Source: Odoribacter sp. UBA944 (GTDB taxonomy: Bacteria > Bacteroidota > Bacteroidia > Bacteroidales > Marinifilaceae). Taken from it: a stretch of DNA of 11,369 nt. The position numbers were made by a program, and so were the translations under genes. The DNA lies in assembly GCA_002293375.1 (NCBI GenBank), contig DBDA01000040.1, positions 12,935-24,303 on the forward strand. Reading direction: 5' to 3'. Every line of letters starts with the position of its first letter. Positions within the stretch are counted from its first letter, which is position 1. Shown piece after piece: positions 6,577 to 11,369 of this stretch. The notes below the pieces were generated by a model. The model saw only the letters and a list, made by a program, of their open reading frames with translations, had not been told where the DNA came from and searched no databases.

Positions 6577-7308
6577 TTACTGGAAATAGGTATCTAAAAG
6601 ATCTGCTGCTTTGGTAAAACCAAGGCGGAGAGCGATTTCCAGATCTTTTTGTGCTTCGTCAGTCTCACCCCGTTTTAAATACGCGATCCCTCGATTGTAA
6701 TAGGATTGAGCACTGGAAGGGTCGACAGATATGGCTTCGGAATAGTCTTTGATGGCACTCTCTGTGTCTCCCTGTATTTGCCGGACAACTCCCCGGTTAA
6801 AATAGAGGCCCGCTTCGGCTAAACCGAGTTCGACAGCTTTGTTGTAATCTGCCAGCGCCCCTTCGTAATCCTTGGTGTAAAAACGGGCGATCCCGCGGTA
6901 GTGGTAGGCGGCTGCAAAATTCGGATGCAACCGGATCGTTTGTGAATAGTCCTTGATGGCATTGGGGTATACGCCGATGTTTTCAAACAGAATACCCCGG
7001 TTGAAATAGGATTCTGCATGTTCGGGATAGTGTGCCAGCATGTAGTTGAAATCGTTCAGCGCCTCTTTGTATTGTCCCGTATTGGCGTAACAGACGGCCC
7101 GGTTGTAGTAGGCAGGTAGCCATTCGTTGTCTTCCAGCAAAGCATTGGTAAACTCCGCAATAGCCTGTTCATATTGCCCCTGCCGGATGTAGTGCAAGCC
7201 TTGTTGGTTCTCCTCTTTTGCTTGGTTGTGGCAGGAGAGGAACACAAAAACAGCGAAAATAACCCCTGCAATCCTGATGACCGCCGTTCTGTTTCTGCTG
7301 CTTCTCAT
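6577..7308 (-). CDS. TPR-repeat lipoprotein, copy 2 (first gene of the operon)
   Basis: A 243-aa TPR lipoprotein. A basic N-terminus (MRSSRNR) and hydrophobic core lead to a lipobox with candidate lipidated Cys26 (VFLSC). Six TPR units follow from about residue 32 to the C-terminus (HYIRQGQYEQAI, AYYNRAVCYANTGQY, YFNRGILFENIGVY, YHYRGIARFYTKDY and so on), matching the paralogue at 4338-5039 almost repeat for repeat with a 10-residue offset. Its post-Cys sequence (HNQAKEEN) contains Lys-Glu-Glu, loosely like the acidic surface-export signals described for Bacteroidetes lipoproteins; the other copy lacks this. The gene opens the leftward operon. The promoter candidate at 7339-7369 and an AAGGA 11 bases before the ATG support this start. 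Its likely role is an envelope scaffold for the thioredoxin lipoprotein encoded 4 bp downstream (inference from gene order). Confidence 0.88.
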   Translation of the reverse strand: MRSSRNRTAVIRIAGVIFAVFVFLSCHNQAKEENQQGLHYIRQGQYEQAIAEFTNALLEDNEWLPAYYNRAVCYANTGQYKEALNDFNYMLAHYPEHAESYFNRGILFENIGVYPNAIKDYSQTIRLHPNFAAAYHYRGIARFYTKDYEGALADYNKAVELGLAEAGLYFNRGVVRQIQGDTESAIKDYSEAISVDPSSAQSYYNRGIAYLKRGETDEAQKDLEIALRLGFTKAADLLDTYFQ

Positions 7309-7319
7309 AGCTCTGATTT

Positions 7320-7325
7320 TCCTTC
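7320..7325 (-). promoter_or_regulatory. Shine-Dalgarno candidate of the first operon gene
   Basis: Minus-strand GAAGGA ends 11 bases before the ATG at 7308. This is a moderately spaced ribosome-binding site that supports the chosen start. Confidence 0.4.
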
Positions 7326-7338
7326 GGATAATTTTGCT

Positions 7339-7369
7339 CGAAAGTACGAATTTCGATTGAATTTTTAAA
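7339..7369 (-). promoter_or_regulatory. Candidate Bacteroidetes-type promoter of the six-gene operon
   Basis: On the minus strand TTTA (7366-7369) is followed after 19 bases by TACTTTCG (7339-7346). The Bacteroidetes vegetative consensus is TTTG, 19-21 bases, TAnnTTTG, so each box has one mismatch and the spacing fits. It lies 30 bases upstream of the first TPR gene, in the 101-bp gap after ygiQ. No operator or riboswitch is evident there. Confidence 0.45.
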
Positions 7370-7409
7370 GTTTTATCCGCATTTTTCGCTTAGAGTCTGT
7401 TAAAACTTC

Positions 7410-8399
7410 TTACCGGAGTAATTTATTCAGCAGATCCTGCCGGCGAATCCGTTTCAGGAGAGTACTGATAGCCGGCCGGAACTCCTTTTTGTACCAGAAA
7501 AAAAACAGGTGTTGTTCCCGCTTCTCCTGCTCGCTTTTGGCGGTGTACACCTTTTGCTCGGAGTAGGGATGATGGCCGGTGTAATAGAGAGTGGTGGAAA
7601 GGGTCATCGGGGTCGGGGTAAAGTCCTGTACCTGTTCCAGCCGGAAATGCAGATCGCGGGTCTCAACGGCTAATTCGGCCATCTCTTCCAGCCGGCTTCC
7701 GGGATGGGAAGAGATAAAGTAGGGGACGATCTGTTGTTGTATACCACTATCCCGGTTTACGCTGTCAAACAGTGTTTTGAGCTTGTGAAACAGGGAAAAA
7801 GGCGGTTTCCGCATCAATTGCAATACGGATTCGGCGGTGTGTTCTGGTGCTACCTTGAAACGGCCGGATACGTGCTCCCGGATCACCGTCGGGAGGTACC
7901 GCTCGTTTGCCCGGTCAATTTTGGGATCTCCGGTACGATGTAGACACAGGTCGTACCGGATCCCCGAACCGATAAAACAGTGTTTAACGGCAGGATGCTC
8001 TTTCACCCGGCTATACAACTCCAAAAGCGGGGCGTGGTCCGTTACTAAATTTTTGCAGATATCTGGAAAGGCGCAGGAGGCTCTTTTGCAGATTCTGCAC
8101 AGCTCCGGGTCCCGTCCCCCCATCCGGTACATGTTGGCTGAAGGGCCGCCCAGGTCTGACAGGGTGCCTTTGAAATCCGGCATCCGGCTGATATGCTCCA
8201 CCTCTTGCAACACCGAGGGGAGGGAACGTGAGGAGATAAACTTTCCCTGGTGTGCTGAGATGGTGCAGAAGGCGCATCCGCCGAAACAGCCCCGGTGGAG
8301 TGTAATGGAGTGGCGGATCATCTGGTAAGCCGGGATCTCTTTCCCTTTGTAACGGGGATGAGGCAGACGGGTATAGGGCAGGGCGTAGATGCGGTCCAA
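7410..8399 (-). CDS. YgiQ C-terminal fragment carrying the radical-SAM core
   Basis: This 329-residue open frame can begin only at a TTG (8399), within LSTEELDRIYALPY, which is internal family sequence. It is therefore not an independent gene. It retains the intact [4Fe-4S]/SAM motif CFGGCAFC, a second cysteine cluster (CRICKRASCAFPDIC), the APEHT motif and PYFISSHPGS, and it ends normally at KLLR. It would yield protein only by frameshift repair or reinitiation; the upstream stop at 8404-8406 is 5 bases from the TTG, so reinitiation is conceivable but unproven. Confidence 0.6.
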   Translation of the reverse strand: MDRIYALPYTRLPHPRYKGKEIPAYQMIRHSITLHRGCFGGCAFCTISAHQGKFISSRSLPSVLQEVEHISRMPDFKGTLSDLGGPSANMYRMGGRDPELCRICKRASCAFPDICKNLVTDHAPLLELYSRVKEHPAVKHCFIGSGIRYDLCLHRTGDPKIDRANERYLPTVIREHVSGRFKVAPEHTAESVLQLMRKPPFSLFHKLKTLFDSVNRDSGIQQQIVPYFISSHPGSRLEEMAELAVETRDLHFRLEQVQDFTPTPMTLSTTLYYTGHHPYSEQKVYTAKSEQEKREQHLFFFWYKKEFRPAISTLLKRIRRQDLLNKLLR

Positions 8400-8403
8400 C
8401 TCT

Positions 8404-9189
8404 TCAGTGCTCAGGGGAGGATAGGGCGGCTTCTATGCTGTTCGACTCCTCCTCGATGTGCCGGAAATTTTGCGCGTGCAGTTTTTTGTCCCGGACACAT
8501 GCTTCGTGTGGGTGTAGCCGGAACGTTTTCCACTTTTTACCGGTAGCGTACGGCGCCCCCTTGTCCCGGAGAAAACAGGTTTGCGGGATATTGGTCAGGT
8601 TACCGAACGGAACTCCTCTTTTCAATAGTCGGCAGATCTCCGCCAACGGTTTTTCCCCCATGCCGTAAACAAGCAGATCCGCCCCGCTTTCGTACAGAAT
8701 ACCCGGTTGTAGCGTATCTTTCCAGTAGTCGTAGTGCGTCAGGCGGCGCAGAGAGGCTTCGATCCCGCCGATTACGACCGGCACGTCCGGGTAGAGTTTT
8801 TTCAGGATTCGGGTGTAGACGACAGTCGGCATGTCGGGGCGCGCCCCGGCCCTCCCTTCGGGGGTATAGACATCGTCCGACCGCTTGCGCTTGTTGGCGG
8901 TATAGTGATTGACCATCGAATCCATGTTCCCGGCATTGACGCCAAAAAACAGGTTCGGGCGTCCCAATTTTTTGAAATCCCGCAAATCGTCCCGCCAGTT
9001 GGGTTGCGGAACAACGGCCACTTTTAGACCGAGGGATTCCATCCACTTGCCTACAACAGCCGTTCCAAAGGAAGGGTGGTCGATGTACGCATCTCCGGTG
9101 AAGAGAATGACATCCGGAGAGATCCAGCCCCGCTCTTCCACTTCTTTGACTGAGGTCGGCAACCAGTTGTTTTTCTCTTTTTGCTGCAT
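8404..9189 (-). CDS. YgiQ N-terminal fragment (truncated)
   Basis: This 261-residue frame from ATG 9189 encodes the YgiQ N-terminal domain and ends prematurely with ALSSPEH and TGA at 8404-8406. It lacks the radical-SAM cysteines and so cannot be catalytic alone. The ATG at 9189 is preferred over GTG 9228 because WLPTS and the following EVEERGW match the usual family N-terminus and because a promoter -7 box lies between the two candidates. Confidence 0.6.
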   Translation of the reverse strand: MQQKEKNNWLPTSVKEVEERGWISPDVILFTGDAYIDHPSFGTAVVGKWMESLGLKVAVVPQPNWRDDLRDFKKLGRPNLFFGVNAGNMDSMVNHYTANKRKRSDDVYTPEGRAGARPDMPTVVYTRILKKLYPDVPVVIGGIEASLRRLTHYDYWKDTLQPGILYESGADLLVYGMGEKPLAEICRLLKRGVPFGNLTNIPQTCFLRDKGAPYATGKKWKTFRLHPHEACVRDKKLHAQNFRHIEEESNSIEAALSSPEH

Positions 9190-9444
9190 TGATTTAGAAA
9201 TATAACGTACAAAGGTAACGTTTTTCACGCTAAATCAATTCGGGGTGAAGAACAGGAGGAAATGTTTGAAATCGGCTGTGGAGCCTCTTTCCCACGATGT
9301 CGTTGCCGGGATGTGCGAAGCTTTGGACTGTTGATTTCCGAAAGCGTGGGGGAAATCGAGCGAAAAAAATTCATAGGTTTGCTTTATATTATTCAGCTGT
9401 AAATGTACCGAGATACTATATTTTAATGTAAATTCGCATCGTTT
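9190..9444. other. Divergent intergenic region between ygiQ and rimO
   Basis: These 255 bases separate the divergent ygiQ and rimO genes. The left end carries the ygiQ promoter candidate. Towards rimO there is a TATATTTT at 9417-9424 (one mismatch to TAnnTTTG) without a convincing partner at 19-21 bases, so a rimO promoter is only suspected. The middle holds a 46-codon frame at 9262-9402 preceded by AGGAGG, judged not to be a gene. I see no RNA gene, riboswitch or strong hairpin. Confidence 0.5.
9210..9239 (-). promoter_or_regulatory. Candidate ygiQ promoter with perfect -7 box
   Basis: Minus-strand TACCTTTG (9210-9217) matches the Bacteroidetes -7 consensus TAnnTTTG exactly. ATTG (9236-9239) sits 18 bases upstream, one base short of the usual spacing and one mismatch from TTTG. 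Transcription would start about 14 bases before the ATG at 9189, leaving a short leader. Confidence 0.55.
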
Positions 9445-10743
9445 ATGAGAGTGAATATGATCAGTTTGGGTTGTTCCAAAAACTTGGTTGATACGGAGTT
9501 GCTGATGAAGCAGTTGGAGCGGAATGGTGTGGAGGTGGTCGTGGAAAGCAGCGAACTGGGAGCCGATGTGGTGATTGTGAATACCTGCGGTTTTATTGGT
9601 GATGCCAAGGAGGAGTCGGTCAACGTCATTTTGGAACAGGCGGCGCTGAAAAAGACGGGTGTGGTTGGACGCATTGTGGTGATGGGGTGCCTGGCCCAGC
9701 GCTACCGGGAGGAATTGCTCCAGGAGATTCCGGAGGTGGACGCTTTTTTCGGCAAATTTGACTGGCAGGGAATAGTGCCCTGGCTGGGGAAAATATACGA
9801 CGAAACGCTTCGGAACAGCCGGGTGGTGACCACTCCCGCTCATTATGCTTATGTGAAGATTGCGGAAGGGTGTAACCGCCGTTGTTCTTATTGCGCCATT
9901 CCCCTGATGACTGGCGAATACCGCTCTCGGCAGATGGAGGATGTGTTGGAGGAGTGTCGGGAACTGGTGCAGTCGGGTGTTCGGGAGTTGCTGGTGTTGG
10001 CGCAGGACCTGACTTATTATGGCATCGACCTGTATGGAGCGCCCCGCATTGCGGAACTGACGGAGAAGATGGCGGAGATAGCCGGAGTGGAGCGAGTCCG
10101 GTTGCATTATGCTTATCCGGCCGGTTTCCCAATGGACTTGTTGCCTGTGATGTGCCGGAAGGCGAATGTCTGCAACTATTTGGATATTGCTTTGCAGCAC
10201 ATCAGCGACCCGATGTTGCAAAAGATGTGTCGGGGGATCACCCGGCGGCAAACCATTGAGTTGCTCGCTACCATTCGTCGGGAGGTGCCTGGTATCTTTC
10301 TCCGGACGACGTTGATGACGGGACATCCGGGGGAGAGCGAGGCTGATTTCCAGGAGTTGTGCGATTTTGTCCGGGAGATGCGGTTTGAGCGGTTGGGGGT
10401 CTTCCCTTATTCCCACGAAGAGGACACGTTTTGTGACAAAAATTATACGGACGATGTTCCGGATGAGGTGAAAAGGGAGCGGACTGAAAAACTGATGGTG
10501 ATCCAGCGGGAGATCTCGGCAGAGGTGCAGGCCTCTTTTGTTGGAAAAGAGTTGACGGTGGTTGTTGACCGGATAGAGGGCGGCGTGGCGATCGGCCGGA
10601 CGGAGTATGATTCGCCGGAAGTTGATCCCGAGGTGGTGATCCGCGGTGACGTACTGCCTGCTGTCGGCTCTTTTTGCCGGGTGCGGATTACCGCTGCCGG
10701 CGATTATGATCTGGAAGCTGAATGGATGGATAAAATAGAATAA
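9445..10743 (+). CDS. rimO: Ribosomal protein S12 methylthiotransferase RimO
   Basis: A 432-aa cytoplasmic radical-SAM enzyme that adds a methylthio group to the beta carbon of a conserved aspartate of ribosomal protein S12 (Asp88 in E. coli numbering). The N-terminal UPF0004 domain holds the auxiliary cluster cysteines C10 (ISLGCSKN), C48 (VNTCGF) and C82 (MGCLAQR). The radical-SAM domain carries C143, C147 and C150 (EGCNRRCSYCAIP) and the glycine-containing TGHPGE segment. The C-terminal ~65 residues form the TRAM domain. The short N-terminus beginning with VNMISLGCSKN and the residue LAQDLTYYGIDLYG favour RimO over the tRNA enzyme MiaB. The length is typical and the frame intact. The start is fixed by the conserved N-terminus; no Shine-Dalgarno is visible. 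It probably shares a transcript with hppA, 22 bp downstream. Confidence 0.97.
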   Translation: MRVNMISLGCSKNLVDTELLMKQLERNGVEVVVESSELGADVVIVNTCGFIGDAKEESVNVILEQAALKKTGVVGRIVVMGCLAQRYREELLQEIPEVDAFFGKFDWQGIVPWLGKIYDETLRNSRVVTTPAHYAYVKIAEGCNRRCSYCAIPLMTGEYRSRQMEDVLEECRELVQSGVRELLVLAQDLTYYGIDLYGAPRIAELTEKMAEIAGVERVRLHYAYPAGFPMDLLPVMCRKANVCNYLDIALQHISDPMLQKMCRGITRRQTIELLATIRREVPGIFLRTTLMTGHPGESEADFQELCDFVREMRFERLGVFPYSHEEDTFCDKNYTDDVPDEVKRERTEKLMVIQREISAEVQASFVGKELTVVVDRIEGGVAIGRTEYDSPEVDPEVVIRGDVLPAVGSFCRVRITAAGDYDLEAEWMDKIE

Positions 10744-10765
10744 TAACCTTTAATTAAACAGACGT

Positions 10766-11369
10766 ATGTTGAACAGTTTATTTTGGATCGTTCCGGCGGC
10801 ATCGTTGTTGGCCCTGGGGTTCGCCTGGTACTTTTTCAGGAGTATCATGAAAGAGAGTGAGGGAACCGATGCCATGAAAGAGATTGCTTCCCATGTGCGC
10901 AAGGGGGCAATGGCTTACCTGAAGCAACAGTACAAGGTGGTGATTGTTGTATTTGTTGTTCTGGCGCTCTTTTTTTCCGTATTGGCGTATGGCCTCGGCG
11001 TACAGAACGGCTGGGTGCCTTTTGCCTTTCTGACCGGCGGTTTTTTCTCCGGACTGGCTGGTTTTATCGGCATGAAAACCGCTACTTATGCATCGGCCCG
11101 TACTGCCAATGCAGCCCGCCACTCCCTGAACCGCGGCTTGAAGGTGGCTTTCCGTGCGGGAGCTGTCATGGGGTTGACGGTGGTCGGATTGGGGTTGCTG
11201 GATATCTCGATCTGGTATCTTATTCTGGATAAATTTGTGCTGCTTTTTCACGCACATCCCGAAACCGTTACCGAGTCGCAGAAGTTGGTGTTTATCACGA
11301 CCACGATGTTGACGTTTGGAATGGGGGCTTCCACACAGGCGCTGTTTGCCCGTGTCGGCGGCGGTATTT
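10766..11369 (+). CDS. hppA: Membrane-bound ion-translocating pyrophosphatase HppA (5' part)
   Basis: The first 201 codons of a membrane pyrophosphatase; the gene continues past the right edge. The family couples hydrolysis of pyrophosphate to export of H+ or Na+ across the inner membrane. Visible signs are the first transmembrane helix (residues 4-25, WIVPAASLLALGFAWYFF) and the conserved cytoplasmic segment GTDAMKEIASHVRKGAMAYLKQQY. Further helices follow, with GFIGMKTATYASARTANAAR, and the chain reaches TFGMGASTQALFARVGGGI just before the window ends; in the family this leads into the catalytic loop. Because the pyrophosphate-binding motifs and the residues that decide K+ dependence and ion type lie beyond the edge, pump specificity cannot be assigned. 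The gene is 22 bp after rimO in an AT-rich spacer (TTTAATTAAA), without a Shine-Dalgarno. Confidence 0.95.
   Translation, partial: MLNSLFWIVPAASLLALGFAWYFFRSIMKESEGTDAMKEIASHVRKGAMAYLKQQYKVVIVVFVVLALFFSVLAYGLGVQNGWVPFAFLTGGFFSGLAGFIGMKTATYASARTANAARHSLNRGLKVAFRAGAVMGLTVVGLGLLDISIWYLILDKFVLLFHAHPETVTESQKLVFITTTMLTFGMGASTQALFARVGGGI

Larger units (their letters stand above)
7410..9189 (-). pseudogene. ygiQ: ygiQ, radical-SAM protein of the YgiQ family, frameshifted
   Basis: Two adjacent minus-strand frames together encode a YgiQ family radical-SAM protein, with the N-terminal half at 8404-9189 and the C-terminal half at 7410-8432. From the first come TGDAYIDHPSFG, GRPNLFFGVNAGNMDSM and GGIEASLRR; from the second RGCFGGCAFCTISAHQGKF with the CxxxCxxC cluster site, then SDLGGPSANMYR. 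All are family signatures I recall from E. coli YgiQ. The frame change must lie between 8404 (stop of frame one) and 8435 (stop upstream in frame two). A segment of roughly a dozen residues normally between the 'EAA' and 'NPPxxPL' regions is missing, so this is a deletion that also shifts frame, not just a single-base error. The molecular function of YgiQ is not established. The intact start is ATG 9189; an upstream GTG (9228) lies before the promoter box. Confidence 0.85.

Noticed and set aside
9262..9402. A 46-codon plus-strand frame preceded by AGGAGG upstream of rimO
   Set aside because: The AGGAGG is only 2 bases from the ATG, too close for normal initiation, and the product has no recognisable feature; kept only as a remark.
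9235..10416. A 393-codon minus-strand open frame opposite rimO
   Set aside because: It lies antisense to an unmistakable rimO with all cysteine motifs; its translation is rich in His, Gln and Pro with no recognisable domain, as expected of a shadow frame in GC-biased codons.
1..11369. CRISPR array, tRNA, rRNA or insertion sequence
   Set aside because: I saw no regularly spaced repeats, no tRNA or rRNA signature and no transposase or terminal inverted repeats in the window.

Overview
The window looks like chromosomal DNA of a Bacteroidales-type bacterium. The evidence is a promoter element matching the Bacteroidetes -7 box (TAnnTTTG), a general scarcity of Shine-Dalgarno sites, lipoproteins with Bacteroidetes-style lipoboxes, an OprB-like porin ending in an aromatic residue, and DUF4369/DUF5106-type thioredoxin-fold proteins, a group I associate with this order. 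I cannot name the genus from the sequence alone.

Layout: (a) 1-417 holds the startless 3' end of a glycine-rich surface-type protein (27-302) and a short spacer. (b) 418-1548 (+) is an outer-membrane porin. (c) 1553-7308 (-) is a compact six-gene run, read from right to left: TPR lipoprotein, TlpA-like thioredoxin lipoprotein, a second TPR lipoprotein, a second TlpA-like thioredoxin protein, a hemerythrin/ScdA-like protein, and a LuxR-type regulator with a degenerate receiver. Gaps are 4 to 24 bp and the last two genes overlap by 23 bp, so this is very probably one operon. A promoter candidate lies at 7339-7369. (d) 7410-9189 (-) is ygiQ, a radical-SAM gene broken into two reading frames by what looks like a small out-of-frame deletion. 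(e) 9190-9444 is a divergent intergenic region. (f) 9445-10743 (+) is rimO, followed 22 bp later by the first 201 codons of hppA, which runs off the right edge.

How the genes may work together: the six-gene run contains a tandem duplication of a two-gene module (TPR lipoprotein plus CGHC thioredoxin-fold protein). It is followed by a putative di-iron O2/NO-type sensor or Fe-S repair protein and by a regulator that has lost the phosphorylatable aspartate. The simplest reading is an envelope redox or stress module with a co-transcribed sensor/regulator pair. That functional link is inferred from gene order only. It is the best candidate in the window for an uncharacterised system.

The other genes are ordinary housekeeping or transport functions: RimO methylthiolates ribosomal protein S12, and HppA couples pyrophosphate hydrolysis to ion pumping.
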